A stretch of 64,000 nt of DNA from Zobellia galactanivorans (GTDB lineage Bacteria > Bacteroidota > Bacteroidia > Flavobacteriales > Flavobacteriaceae): contig NC_015844.1 in NCBI RefSeq assembly GCF_000973105.1, positions 2,724,501 through 2,788,500 of the forward strand, written 5' to 3'. Position numbers and translations under genes: made by a program. The notes below the pieces were generated by a model. The model did no database searches. It was not told the origin of the DNA and saw only the letters and a program-made list of their open reading frames with translations. Numbering within the stretch: position 1 is the stretch's first letter; each line of letters opens with the position of its first letter. This document shows positions 41,751-51,631 of this stretch, piece by piece.

Positions 41751-44612
41751 ATGGCAGACATTGCAAAAATAAGGCTTAACAAAGTCCTCAAAGAGTTTAA
41801 TATTTCTTTGGATAGGGCTGTGGATTTTCTTGCCTCGAAAGGGCACGAAATAGATGCACGGCCGACAACGAAGATTTCTGACGAGGTCTATGAAGTGCTT
41901 CAACAAGAATTTCAGACCGATAAGAGCAAGAAAGTTGCCTCTAAGGAAGTCGGTGAAGAAAAGCGTAAAGAAAAGGAGGCCCTGCGATTGCAATTAGAGC
42001 AAGAGCAAGAGGAACGACGTTTGGCCCGTGAAAAACGTGCAGCTGCCGCAGAAAAGACTTTGGTTGGCAAGGTGGAACTTCAAGGCCCCAAAACGATTGG
42101 TAAAATCGATTTGGATGGTGGGAAGAAAGCCAAGGAAACGCCGGCACCGACTCCAACTCCAGCTCCAGTTGCTAAGAAGGAAGAGCCGAAGGTTGAGGAG
42201 AAAGCTGTGGTCGAAGAAGTGAAACCACAGGTAGAGGCTCCAAAGGAACCTAAAAAGGTAGAGGAGAAGCCAGTTGAAAAGGTGGTCGAGAAAGTAGAGG
42301 AGAAGAAACCGGAGAAGCTAGGGAAGGAAGAAACTCCTAAGGAAGAGCCTAAGGTTGAGGCCAAACCGGAAAAAGCGGAAAAAGAGGAAACTGCTGCGAA
42401 GACAGAAGCTGAAGTCCCTAAGGATGACGGTATACTGGCTACCAAGTACAAGAAACTTACCGGTCCTAAGATTACGGCCAAAATTGACCTTTCGCAGTTC
42501 AATAAGCCCAAGAAGAAAAAAGAAGAGCCCAAGACTGGCTCCGATGCGGGCAATGACCGTAAGAAGAGAAGAAAACGTATTGTAAGCAATAATTCGGGCG
42601 GTAATACCGGAAATGCGCCTAGACAAAGAGGTACGGGCCCAGCTGCCAGAAAAGGCGGTGGCGGTGGTAACCCACGTTATGGAGCTCCAAAAGTAGAGCC
42701 TACCGAAGAAGATGTACAAAAACAGATTCGGGAGACCCTAGAGAAGTTACAGGGTAAATCGAAGAAGGGCAAAGGTGCCAAATATAGAAGGGATAAAAGA
42801 GATCAACACCGTCAACAGACCGAGAAGGATCTTGAACAACAAGAACTGGAAAGTAAGGTGTTGAAGGTTACCGAGTTTGTAACCGTTGGTGAGGTCGCTA
42901 CCATGATGGAGGTGTCTACCACTGAAATTATATCGGCATGTATGTCTTTAGGTATCATGGTCACCATGAACCAGCGTCTGGATGCCGAGACTTTGTCTAT
43001 CGTAGCCGATGAGTTTGGTTATGAGGTTGAGTTTGTAACTGCCGAATTAGAGGAATCTATAGAAGTTGAGGCCGATGCGCCTGAAGATCTTGAGCCAAGA
43101 GCGCCCATCGTAACCGTTATGGGTCACGTGGATCACGGTAAAACCTCATTGTTGGATTATGTTAGGGAAGCTAATGTAATTGCAGGCGAAAGTGGTGGGA
43201 TTACCCAGCATATCGGTGCTTATGGTGTTACGTTGGAAGACGGACAAAAAATTACCTTCTTGGATACTCCGGGTCACGAAGCCTTTACGGCGATGCGGGC
43301 CAGGGGTGCGCAGGTTACCGATATAGCGGTAATCGTTATTGCGGCGGACGATGATATTATGCCCCAGACCAAAGAAGCGATAAGCCATGCCCAGGCGGCA
43401 GGTGTTCCTATTGTTTTTGCGATAAATAAAATCGATAGGCCTACGGCTAACCCTGATAAAATAAAAGAAGGATTGGCTCAAATGAACCTTTTGGTCGAAG
43501 ACTGGGGGGGTAAAATACAATCACATGACATATCGGCAAAAACAGGTGAGGGCGTAAAAGAACTTTTGGAAAAAGTCCTGCTTGAAGCTGAACTGTTAGA
43601 GCTTAAGGCCAATCCGAACAAGATGGCCCATGGTACTGTTGTAGAAGCCTTCTTGGATAAGGGCCGTGGATATGTATCTACGATCTTGGTGCAGGGTGGT
43701 ACGCTTAAAATAGGTGACTATGTGCTTGCCGGAACAAATAGTGGTAAGGTCAAGGCTATGCAAGATGAGCGGGGAAACATCGTGAAAACTGCAGGTCCTG
43801 CAACACCGATATCCATATTGGGGCTTGATGGTGCGCCACAGGCCGGTGATAAGTTCAATGTGCTTGAAGATGAAAGGGAGGCAAAACAAATTGCCACCAA
43901 GCGTTCGCAATTACAGCGTGAGCAATCGGTCAGGACACAAAGGCATATTACCCTTGATGAAATCGGAAGACGTATCGCATTGGGTGACTTTAAGGAGTTG
44001 AACATCATTCTTAAAGGTGATGTGGATGGTTCTGTTGAAGCATTGACCGACTCTTTCCAGAAATTGTCTACTGAAGAAATTCAAGTGAACATCATTCATA
44101 AAGGTGTAGGTGCCATTACCGAATCCGATGTGTTGTTGGCTTCTGCATCCGATGCAATTATTATCGGGTTTAATGTAAGGCCGATGGGTAATGCAAGGGA
44201 TGTTGCTGAAAAAGAAGAGATCGATATCAGAATGTACTCCATTATATATGATGCGATCAATGACCTTAAGGATGCGATGGAAGGTATGTTGTCTCCAGAG
44301 ATCAAGGAAGAGATTACCGGTACGGCCGAGATACGAGAGACCTTTAAAATCTCTAAAGTCGGTACCATTGCAGGTTGTATGGTTACCAATGGTAAGATTC
44401 TTCGTAACGCCGGTATACGTTTGATACGTGATGGTGTGGTGGTCTTTACCGGGGAGCTGTCTTCGTTGAAACGTTTCAAAGACGATGTCAAGGAAGTTTC
44501 CAAAGGATATGACTGTGGTCTTCAGGTGAAGAATTACAACGATATCAAGGAAGGGGATATCGTAGAGGCCTTCCAAGAAGTAGCCGTTAAGAAGAAGCTT
44601 AAGACGAAATAA
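41751..44612 (+). CDS. infB: Translation initiation factor IF-2
   Basis: A 953-residue IF-2, a GTPase that brings initiator tRNA to the 30S subunit. The N-terminal IF2_N domain ([20 protein letters not shown]) is followed by a low-complexity Lys/Glu/Pro/Val region of about 220 residues (about 110-330), then a second IF2_N-like domain ([20 protein letters not shown]), and the GTPase (G1 [14 protein letters not shown] near residue 457; [13 protein letters not shown]), domain II ([20 protein letters not shown]) and domains III-IV. The region after RPMG is the fMet-tRNA-binding C-terminal domain. It ends in a basic tail KKKLKTK. Confidence 0.97.
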   Translation: MADIAKIRLNKVLKEFNISLDRAVDFLASKGHEIDARPTTKISDEVYEVLQQEFQTDKSKKVASKEVGEEKRKEKEALRLQLEQEQEERRLAREKRAAAAEKTLVGKVELQGPKTIGKIDLDGGKKAKETPAPTPTPAPVAKKEEPKVEEKAVVEEVKPQVEAPKEPKKVEEKPVEKVVEKVEEKKPEKLGKEETPKEEPKVEAKPEKAEKEETAAKTEAEVPKDDGILATKYKKLTGPKITAKIDLSQFNKPKKKKEEPKTGSDAGNDRKKRRKRIVSNNSGGNTGNAPRQRGTGPAARKGGGGGNPRYGAPKVEPTEEDVQKQIRETLEKLQGKSKKGKGAKYRRDKRDQHRQQTEKDLEQQELESKVLKVTEFVTVGEVATMMEVSTTEIISACMSLGIMVTMNQRLDAETLSIVADEFGYEVEFVTAELEESIEVEADAPEDLEPRAPIVTVMGHVDHGKTSLLDYVREANVIAGESGGITQHIGAYGVTLEDGQKITFLDTPGHEAFTAMRARGAQVTDIAVIVIAADDDIMPQTKEAISHAQAAGVPIVFAINKIDRPTANPDKIKEGLAQMNLLVEDWGGKIQSHDISAKTGEGVKELLEKVLLEAELLELKANPNKMAHGTVVEAFLDKGRGYVSTILVQGGTLKIGDYVLAGTNSGKVKAMQDERGNIVKTAGPATPISILGLDGAPQAGDKFNVLEDEREAKQIATKRSQLQREQSVRTQRHITLDEIGRRIALGDFKELNIILKGDVDGSVEALTDSFQKLSTEEIQVNIIHKGVGAITESDVLLASASDAIIIGFNVRPMGNARDVAEKEEIDIRMYSIIYDAINDLKDAMEGMLSPEIKEEITGTAEIRETFKISKVGTIAGCMVTNGKILRNAGIRLIRDGVVVFTGELSSLKRFKDDVKEVSKGYDCGLQVKNYNDIKEGDIVEAFQEVAVKKKLKTK

Positions 44613-44660
44613 GTGATTTGAAATAGGTCCTTGTGACCTGTGAAGTAATAATAAGAATAA

Positions 44661-44689
44661 AAAAATCGACCTAACGGGTCGATTTTTTT
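44661..44689 (+). terminator. Terminator of rimP-nusA-infB, inside the 3' end of the SPOR gene
   Basis: AAAAATCGACC pairs with GGTCGATTTTT, followed by a T run. It starts 49 bp after the infB stop. The SPOR gene on the other strand ends at 44671, so its last codons and stop (TAG at 44671-44673) are part of this hairpin, which may end both transcripts. Confidence 0.85.
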
Positions 44690-45042
44690 GGTTTTAACAA
44701 CATGGCATCGGGATATTTCTGCCGTACCTCGCGAAATTTCCGCTCGGCGTCCAATTTGTTGGCGAACCTTCCGACCCTTACGCGGTAGGTAGGGGAGTCA
44801 AAATCGATTTTAGAAGGAAGGTCGGGGAAATCTTGTTCTACTTTCGCTTGAATGTTTTGGGCTTTGTTATAAGAACCAAAGCCGACTTGAATGCGGTAAT
44901 AGTCCGAACTTTCGTTTGAAGTCTTGTAGATTTCTATGAGATCGGTGATTTTTTGGTCTTGTTCTATATGAACTTGGCCCTGTTGTGCGTGGCCAATGGC
45001 TAATGACGCTATGGTGAGACTAAGGGTGAAAAATGTTTTCAT
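44671..45042 (-). CDS. Exported SPOR domain protein
   Basis: A 123-residue exported protein with a signal peptide (MKTFFTLSLTIASLAIGHAQ). The C-terminal two-thirds is a SPOR domain (YYRIQVGFGSYNKAQNIQAK, VRVGRFANKLDAERKFREV, DAMLLKPKK), a fold that binds denuded peptidoglycan at division sites. Domain size is normal. An upstream in-frame ATG (45099) is not used because the signal peptide starts at 45042. The last codons and stop are inside the infB terminator hairpin. The gene diverges from the act operon. Its exact role, in division or cell-wall remodelling, is not proven. Confidence 0.85.
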   Translation of the reverse strand: MKTFFTLSLTIASLAIGHAQQGQVHIEQDQKITDLIEIYKTSNESSDYYRIQVGFGSYNKAQNIQAKVEQDFPDLPSKIDFDSPTYRVRVGRFANKLDAERKFREVRQKYPDAMLLKPKKSTR

Positions 45043-45075
45043 TGTCGTGAAATAATTGGGTTTTAATATTTTATG

Positions 45076-45083
45076 CAAAAGTA
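45076..45083 (-). promoter_or_regulatory. -7 box TACTTTTG for the SPOR gene
   Basis: Minus-strand TACTTTTG, 33 nt before the ATG at 45042. It supports the shorter start, since the longer one would begin upstream of it. Confidence 0.5.
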
Positions 45084-45182
45084 AATTATTATGAGGCATA
45101 GAAAGCCCTTCCGATTTATTTAGAACTATTATAAATTAGAAATTATCAATCCGCTAACATTTAAAGAATAAAGTGTATTACG

Positions 45183-45190
45183 TATTTTTG
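45183..45190 (+). promoter_or_regulatory. -7 box TATTTTTG for the act-cox operon
   Basis: TATTTTTG matches TAnnTTTG and lies 87 nt upstream of the actA ATG at 45278. No good -33 is seen. If real, the leader is about 80 nt. Confidence 0.45.
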
Positions 45191-45277
45191 CCATCAATTT
45201 TAGCACTGATAAAAACAAGGTGTCGTTCCTTGCAACTGAAATTATCGTGCCAAGATCTCGATAGAAATAAGATTCAT

Positions 45278-46648
45278 ATGAAAAAGGTTCCGTACCGCCA
45301 TTCGATTTCTAAGGTTTTAGGTGTATCTCTAATTGTATTCCTGCTATTTTCCGTTTCTATATTCGCTCAAGATGGAGGTTCCGCTGAGGGGGCTTCTGCC
45401 GAGGTTGCGGATTCGGGAGATTCCTCTGGGGATCCGGCGAAAGGTAAAGCACTGTTCAATCAGAATTGTGCCGCATGTCACTCATTAACTCGAAAAATGA
45501 CCGGTCCGGCTTTGGCTAATGTTGAGTCAAGGTTGTCGGATGATGAAGGTCTGGATCGTGAATGGCTTTACAATTGGATTAAAAACAGTCCGGGCTTGAT
45601 TGCTTCCGGGGATGCGTATGCCAATAAGGTGTACAGTGAGTACAACCAGGCTGCAATGACTCCTTTTCCGACTTTGTCGAATGAGGATATCGATAATATT
45701 TTGGCCTATACTGCCGCTCCGCCGAAAACGGCCGCTCCTGCTGCCGCTGCCGCTGGGGAAGCTTCCGGTTCGGGTAGTGGTTCTTCCGGTGATGGGGTTT
45801 CAAATGAGTTGGTGCTTGGTGCCTTGGCCCTGGTTTTTGCCTTGTTGGTGGTGATGTTGTTCTTGGTGAACAAAACGCTAAGAAGAATCGCTGAGGCAAA
45901 TGGTGTGGATTTAAGTCAAGAAGAGTCGGCAAAAAGACTTCCGCTTTGGAAGGCCTTTGCTAAAAACCAATTTTTGGTTTTGGTGACCGTTGTCTTCTTG
46001 TTGTTGGGAAGTGCGTATTTTGCCTATGGGTGGATGATGCAGGTAGGTGTTGATCAGGGTTATGCCCCGGTTCAGCCTATTCATTACTCGCACCGTATCC
46101 ACGCCGGTGACAATAAAATAGAGTGTAAGTACTGTCATTCTTCCGCTAGGGTTTCCAAAACTTCCGGAATTCCATCCTTGAATGTTTGTATGAACTGTCA
46201 TAAGTCGATCTATCAAGTGGCCGATGAAACCTTGGAAGAAGGTAAAAGGGAGTACGGTATCGACTATAATAAAGAAATCAAGAAGCTTTATGCTGCCGTT
46301 GGTTGGGATGAAGAAAATCAAAAGTATACCGGGGAAAGCCAGCCTGTAAAATGGGTGCGTATCCACAACTTACCTGATTTTGCTTACTTTAACCATTCTC
46401 AACACGTGAGTGTTGCGGGTATTGAGTGTCAGCAATGTCACGGACCGGTTGAGGAGATGGAGGTTATGTATCAGTATTCGCCATTGACCATGGGTTGGTG
46501 TGTGAACTGTCACCGTGAGACCGATATCAAGGTAGAAGGGAATGCTTACTATGAAAAAATTCATGCCGAACTTTCCAAGAAGTATGGGGTGGATAAGTTG
46601 ACCGCTGCTCAAATGGGTGGTCTGGAATGTGGAAAGTGTCACTATTAA
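45278..46648 (+). CDS. actA: Alternative complex III subunit ActA: multiheme cytochrome c with an extra N-terminal heme domain
   Basis: A 456-residue multiheme subunit of the quinol:cytochrome c oxidoreductase alternative complex III. A signal peptide (1 to about 30) is followed by a mono-heme cytochrome c domain (CAACH at 64-68, MTPFP as likely Met-ligand region), a Pro/Ala/Gly/Ser linker, a TM helix (about 176-198), a second TM helix (about 229-251) and the pentaheme domain: CKYCH 283-287, CMNCH 304-308, CQQCH 384-388, CVNCH 408-412, CGKCH 451-455. So six CxxCH motifs in all. The start ATG 45278 begins a plausible signal peptide; an earlier ATG (45173) would not. actB follows after 34 bp. 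Confidence 0.92.
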   Translation: MKKVPYRHSISKVLGVSLIVFLLFSVSIFAQDGGSAEGASAEVADSGDSSGDPAKGKALFNQNCAACHSLTRKMTGPALANVESRLSDDEGLDREWLYNWIKNSPGLIASGDAYANKVYSEYNQAAMTPFPTLSNEDIDNILAYTAAPPKTAAPAAAAAGEASGSGSGSSGDGVSNELVLGALALVFALLVVMLFLVNKTLRRIAEANGVDLSQEESAKRLPLWKAFAKNQFLVLVTVVFLLLGSAYFAYGWMMQVGVDQGYAPVQPIHYSHRIHAGDNKIECKYCHSSARVSKTSGIPSLNVCMNCHKSIYQVADETLEEGKREYGIDYNKEIKKLYAAVGWDEENQKYTGESQPVKWVRIHNLPDFAYFNHSQHVSVAGIECQQCHGPVEEMEVMYQYSPLTMGWCVNCHRETDIKVEGNAYYEKIHAELSKKYGVDKLTAAQMGGLECGKCHY

Positions 46649-46682
46649 TCGAACTAGAAAGTAGCTAATTACATAAAAACGT

Positions 46683-49600
46683 ATGGCATCAAACAAAAAA
46701 TACTGGAAAAACGAAGCGGAGTTAAATCCGAACGATTCCATTGTTGAGACGCTAAGACAGAACGAATTTGTTGAGCAAATTCCCGTAGATGATTTTTTGG
46801 GTGATAAAGAAGGTTTGTCCGCTACATCTACCAATAGAAGGGATTTCCTTAAATACGTCGGTTTTAGTACGGCAGCGGCCACATTGGCGGCTTGTGAGGG
46901 TCCTGTTCATAAATCCATTCCTTATGTGGTTCAACCGGAGAATATTATTCCTGGTGTTGCGAACTACTATGCTACTACCATAGCGGATGGTTTTGATTTT
47001 GCAAGTATCCTTGTAAAGACTCGGGAAGGTCGACCTATAAAGGTTGAGAATAATAAAGATGCCAAGGTTGCGGGTTCTGCCAATGCCAGGGTTCAGGCTT
47101 CTGTGCTTTCGTTGTATGATAGTACGCGTTTGCAAGGTCCAATGGCCAACGGTGAGCCTGTGGAATGGTCGGTGCTTGATGCGGCGGTAAAAGCCAAGTT
47201 GGGTAGTCTTAAAGGTTCAGGACAACAAATCGCTTTGTTGACCCAGACATATGCCAGTCCGTCTACCGATAGATTGATAGCTGATATGAAGGCCGAGTTC
47301 GGCAATGTGAACCATGTGGTTTACGATGCCATAGCCGAAGATGCCGCAGCCAGTGCTTTTGAAGCAAGATATGGTGAGCGTGCGTTGGCCGATTACGATT
47401 TTGAAAAAGCGGATCTTATTGTTTCCTTCGGAGCGGATTTCTTAGGGGATTGGCAAGGAGGCGGTTATGATTCGGGTTATGCCAAGGGTAGAATTCCTAA
47501 GAAGGGCAAAATGTCGCGTCACGTACAGTTTGAGGCGAACATGACTTTGAGTGGGGCTAATGCCGATAAGCGTGTTCCCTTGACTCCAATGCAGCAAAAA
47601 ATCGCCTTGGCCAAGTTGTACGCCGAATTGAACGGTAGCAGTGTTGGTGGTGAGCTTTCGGAAGGGGTGTTGAAGGCGATAAAAGATGTTGCCGCGCAGA
47701 TAGCTAAGAATAAAAATGGTGCCGTAGTGGTTACGGGGCTTGATGATATAAATGCACAGACCGTTGTATTGGCCATCAACGAAATGTTGGGAAGTAAGGC
47801 TTTTGATGCGAAGTCGCCCCGTTATGTAAGACAGGGTAACGTAAAATCGGTTCAGAAGTTGATTGCCGACATGAAGGCCGGTAAGGTGGGTGCTTTGATA
47901 ACCGATGGGGTCAACCCAATGTATACCTTGCCCAACGCCGCCGATTTTAAGGAAGGTGTTGAGAAAGTAGGGCTTTCAGTTGCTTTTTCTACCAATTGGA
48001 ACGAAACTACCGAGGTGATGCAGTACACTGCTGCTGCGAATCACTTCCTTGAGTCGTGGGGTGATGTTCAGGTGAAAAAAGGGCATTATAGTTTAATGCA
48101 GCCTACTATTCAAGAGTTGTTCGATACAAGGCAGTTTCAAACGGCCTTGTTGAACTGGTTGGGTAGTGATAAAAGTTATTACGATTATATTAAGGAGACT
48201 TGGTCAAATTCAATATTGGCCGGGAACGATTGGAATAAGGCGCTTCATGATGGTGTGTATTCGGGTGCTGCTGTTGTCTTTACAGCTGGAAACGATGCTG
48301 ATCCACAGGATGAGGCCGCTTCGGAAGAAGATAAGGAAACTGTCAATGCGAGTGAGGCCGAGGAAGTTGTTGCTTCCGGTGTTTCTATTGCCGCGGCCAT
48401 TAATAGTTTGGTCAATGCTACAAGTGGCGGGGGTATGGAATTGGAGCTTTATTCAAAAACAGGAATGGGTGCCGGTCATCAGGCTAACAACCCATGGTTG
48501 CAAGAGTTCCCTGATCCTATAACAAGGGTTTCCTGGGATAATTACGTAACGGTTTCCAAGGATGATGCCGAACGATTGGGCTTCGAAAACTATCATGTGG
48601 CCAACGGTGGCCTTGATGGTAGCTATGCCAATATTACGGTCAACGGTGTTACGGTAAGCAACGTTCCTGTAATAATACAGCCTGGTCAGGCAGTGGGTTC
48701 AATCGGACTTTCCTTTGGTTATGGAAGAAAGGTCGGTATGAAGTCTGAAATGCAGACCGGGGTAAACGCTTATCCATTATATCAAGATTTTAAGAGCGTT
48801 CAGTCGGCTACTATAGAAAAAGCTTCAGGTACACACGAGTTTGCTTGTATTCAGTTGCATAAAACCTTGATGGGTAGGGGTGATATCATTAAAGAAACTA
48901 CCTTGGAGATATTCAACACCAAAGATCATTCGGAGTGGAATGTTCAACCGATGGTGTCCTTAGACCATAAAGAGGTTCCTGCTACTTCTGTGGATTTGTG
49001 GGATAGTTTTGATCGTTCTATCGGTCATCATTTCAACATGTCCATTGACCTTAATGCGTGTACCGGTTGTGGTGCCTGTGTTATTGCTTGTCATGCGGAG
49101 AACAATGTTCCTGTAGTAGGTAAGGAAGAAGTGCGAAAAAGTAGGGATATGCACTGGTTGCGTATCGATAGATATTATTCTTCGGAGGATACCTTTGAGG
49201 ATGACAATACCAAAAAGGATAATTTCGACGGTCTTTCCGGAGATAATGGTTCTTTAGGTGGTTTTGGTGAGTTGGAGCATCCAGCGGCCAACCCACAAGT
49301 GGCCTTTCAGCCTGTAATGTGTCAGCACTGTAACCATGCGCCGTGTGAAACGGTATGTCCGGTTGCTGCAACATCGCATAGCCGTCAAGGTCAGAATCAC
49401 ATGGCGTATAACCGTTGTGTAGGTACGAGATACTGTGCTAACAACTGTCCGTATAAAGTAAGAAGGTTCAACTGGTTCTTGTATAGCAACAATGATGAGT
49501 TCGATTACCACATGAACAACGATTTGGGTAAAATGGTATTAAACCCAGATGTAAACGTTCGTTCAAGAGGGGTTATCGAAAAATGTTCGATGTGTATCCA

Positions 49601-49844
49601 AAAAACACAAAAAACCATTTTAGATGCCAAGAGAGATGGTCGCCTTGTAAAAGATGGCGAGTTTCAAACGGCCTGTTCGTCTGCCTGTAGTACTGGAGCT
49701 ATCGTTTTCGGTGATGTCAACGATAAGGAAAGTAAAGTTGCCAAATTGGCCGAGAGCGACCGCATGTACCATTTATTGGAGCATGTAGGAACAAAACCAA
49801 ATGTGTTCTACCATGTTAAGGTCAGAAACACGAACGAAGCATAA
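46683..49844 (+). CDS. actB: Alternative complex III subunit ActB: molybdopterin-like and iron-sulfur protein
   Basis: A 1053-residue periplasmic subunit. A Tat-type signal (TNRRDFLKYVGFSTAAATL, RR at 52-53) ends in LAAC, so C71 may be lipid-modified. The long middle part resembles molybdopterin oxidoreductases (family known to have lost the cofactor in ActB), with an acidic insertion near 540-560. The C-terminal part (about 790-1005) is a ferredoxin-type domain: CTGCGACVIACHAENNVP, CQHCNHAPCETVCP, CVGTRYCANNCPYKV and CSMCIQKTQ with CSSACSTGA further on, enough cysteines for four clusters. It should carry electrons from quinol toward ActA. Confidence 0.95.
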   Translation: MASNKKYWKNEAELNPNDSIVETLRQNEFVEQIPVDDFLGDKEGLSATSTNRRDFLKYVGFSTAAATLAACEGPVHKSIPYVVQPENIIPGVANYYATTIADGFDFASILVKTREGRPIKVENNKDAKVAGSANARVQASVLSLYDSTRLQGPMANGEPVEWSVLDAAVKAKLGSLKGSGQQIALLTQTYASPSTDRLIADMKAEFGNVNHVVYDAIAEDAAASAFEARYGERALADYDFEKADLIVSFGADFLGDWQGGGYDSGYAKGRIPKKGKMSRHVQFEANMTLSGANADKRVPLTPMQQKIALAKLYAELNGSSVGGELSEGVLKAIKDVAAQIAKNKNGAVVVTGLDDINAQTVVLAINEMLGSKAFDAKSPRYVRQGNVKSVQKLIADMKAGKVGALITDGVNPMYTLPNAADFKEGVEKVGLSVAFSTNWNETTEVMQYTAAANHFLESWGDVQVKKGHYSLMQPTIQELFDTRQFQTALLNWLGSDKSYYDYIKETWSNSILAGNDWNKALHDGVYSGAAVVFTAGNDADPQDEAASEEDKETVNASEAEEVVASGVSIAAAINSLVNATSGGGMELELYSKTGMGAGHQANNPWLQEFPDPITRVSWDNYVTVSKDDAERLGFENYHVANGGLDGSYANITVNGVTVSNVPVIIQPGQAVGSIGLSFGYGRKVGMKSEMQTGVNAYPLYQDFKSVQSATIEKASGTHEFACIQLHKTLMGRGDIIKETTLEIFNTKDHSEWNVQPMVSLDHKEVPATSVDLWDSFDRSIGHHFNMSIDLNACTGCGACVIACHAENNVPVVGKEEVRKSRDMHWLRIDRYYSSEDTFEDDNTKKDNFDGLSGDNGSLGGFGELEHPAANPQVAFQPVMCQHCNHAPCETVCPVAATSHSRQGQNHMAYNRCVGTRYCANNCPYKVRRFNWFLYSNNDEFDYHMNNDLGKMVLNPDVNVRSRGVIEKCSMCIQKTQKTILDAKRDGRLVKDGEFQTACSSACSTGAIVFGDVNDKESKVAKLAESDRMYHLLEHVGTKPNVFYHVKVRNTNEA

Positions 49845-49877
49845 TCGTATTTAAGTAAACAACTATAACAGAATTTT

Positions 49878-51629
49878 ATGGCGTCGCATTACGAAGCACC
49901 TATTCGAAAGCCCTTAGTTGTCGGGGATAAAGGTTACCACGATGTTAGTGTGGACATCTCTGCCCCCGTAGAAGGAAGGGCCAATAAGCATTGGTGGATT
50001 GTGTTTTCCATTGCCTTGGTAGCATTCCTATGGGGTGTAGGTTGTATCATTTATACCGTATCAACAGGTATTGGAACTTGGGGATTGAACAAGACCGTTA
50101 ACTGGGCTTGGGATATTACAAACTTTGTATGGTGGGTAGGTATCGGTCACGCCGGTACGTTGATATCCGCGGTACTTTTATTGTTCCGTCAAAAGTGGAG
50201 AATGGCCATTAACCGCTCTGCGGAGGCTATGACCATCTTCTCGGTGGTACAAGCGGGACTTTTCCCGATCATACATATGGGACGTCCTTGGTTGGCGTAC
50301 TGGGTATTGCCTATTCCGAACCAATTCGGTTCGCTTTGGGTGAACTTTAACTCTCCCTTGCTTTGGGATGTGTTCGCGATCTCTACTTACCTTTCCGTAT
50401 CCTTGGTTTTCTGGTGGACAGGTTTGCTTCCCGATTTCGCCATGATACGTGATAGGGCGGTACTTCCTTTTCAAAAGAAAATATACAGTCTATTGAGTTT
50501 CGGATGGAGTGGTCGTGCAAAAGACTGGCAACGTTTCGAAGAGGTGTCTTTGGTATTGGCCGGTTTGGCAACGCCACTTGTACTTTCCGTACACACCATC
50601 GTATCTTTTGACTTTGCTACTTCGGTAATTCCTGGATGGCATACAACGATTTTCCCTCCATACTTTGTGGCAGGGGCTATCTTCTCCGGATTTGCCATGG
50701 TGAACACGCTTTTGATCATTATGCGTAAAGTGTGTCATCTAGAAGCTTATATAACCGTTCAGCATATTGAATTGATGAACATCGTAATCATGATTACAGG
50801 TTCTATCGTAGGTTGTGCTTATATTACAGAGCTCTTTATGGCTTGGTATTCAGGTGTGGAGTACGAACAATATGCCTTCTTGAACAGGGCTACGGGGCCT
50901 TACTGGTGGGCCTACTGGTCAATGATGACTTGTAACGTGTTCTCCCCACAGTTCATGTGGTTCAAAAAATTACGTACCAGTATCATGTTCTCTTTCTTTA
51001 TATCTATTGTCGTGAACATAGGTATGTGGTTCGAACGTTTCGTGATCATCGTTACATCTTTGCATAGGGATTACCTTCCATCATCTTGGACGATGTTCTC
51101 TCCTACCTTTGTCGATATCGGTATCTTCGTGGGTACGATAGGGTTCTTCTTCGTATTGTTCCTGCTTTATGCTAGAACGTTCCCCGTGATTGCACAGGCA
51201 GAAGTAAAATCTATTTTGAAATCCTCAGGCCAACGTTACAAAGATCTTAGGGATGCAGGTAAGCCATTGTATCAGATAAAAAAGATGGATGCCTCAAAAA
51301 TAAAGGAAGCTGTTATTACGGATGATGTGTTGATGGGAGAGGTTGTTCCTCAAAAAGATGCTAGTGAGAGCGTATCCGAGCTTTTGAGTACTATCGGTAC
51401 TTTCGATGCGACCAAGGAAACGGCTGACGACCTTAAGCAAATTAAGGGTGTTGGACCTCAAATGGAAGCTACCCTTAATGAAATCGGTATCTTCACTTTT
51501 GCCCAGGTGGCAAGAATGACCGCTAAGGAATACGATTTGTTGGATTCAATTACCGAATCTTTCCCAGGTAGGGCACAACGAGACGATTGGGCCGGACAGG
51601 CAAAATTATTAAATAACAAGAAACAGTAA
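49878..51629 (+). CDS. actC: Alternative complex III subunit ActC (NrfD-like) with a C-terminal helix-hairpin-helix extension
   Basis: A 583-residue inner-membrane subunit, NrfD-like, with about ten TM helices (about residues 35-445), including WWVGIGHAGTLISAVLLLFR and HTTIFPPYFVAGAIFSGFA. It is the likely quinol-oxidising, proton-path subunit. After the last helix a charged linker (about 450-515) leads to a domain at 516-583 starting ADDLKQIKGVGPQMEATLNE and ending DDWAGQAKLLNN, homologous to the tail of ribosomal protein S2 in this window. This extension is not part of the NrfD core. actD starts 2 bp after the stop. Confidence 0.95.
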   Translation: MASHYEAPIRKPLVVGDKGYHDVSVDISAPVEGRANKHWWIVFSIALVAFLWGVGCIIYTVSTGIGTWGLNKTVNWAWDITNFVWWVGIGHAGTLISAVLLLFRQKWRMAINRSAEAMTIFSVVQAGLFPIIHMGRPWLAYWVLPIPNQFGSLWVNFNSPLLWDVFAISTYLSVSLVFWWTGLLPDFAMIRDRAVLPFQKKIYSLLSFGWSGRAKDWQRFEEVSLVLAGLATPLVLSVHTIVSFDFATSVIPGWHTTIFPPYFVAGAIFSGFAMVNTLLIIMRKVCHLEAYITVQHIELMNIVIMITGSIVGCAYITELFMAWYSGVEYEQYAFLNRATGPYWWAYWSMMTCNVFSPQFMWFKKLRTSIMFSFFISIVVNIGMWFERFVIIVTSLHRDYLPSSWTMFSPTFVDIGIFVGTIGFFFVLFLLYARTFPVIAQAEVKSILKSSGQRYKDLRDAGKPLYQIKKMDASKIKEAVITDDVLMGEVVPQKDASESVSELLSTIGTFDATKETADDLKQIKGVGPQMEATLNEIGIFTFAQVARMTAKEYDLLDSITESFPGRAQRDDWAGQAKLLNNKKQ

Positions 51630-51631
51630 TT

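Noticed and set aside
45173-45277. Upstream extension of actA
   Set aside because: It would place 35 non-signal residues before a clear signal peptide and begins at the promoter box.
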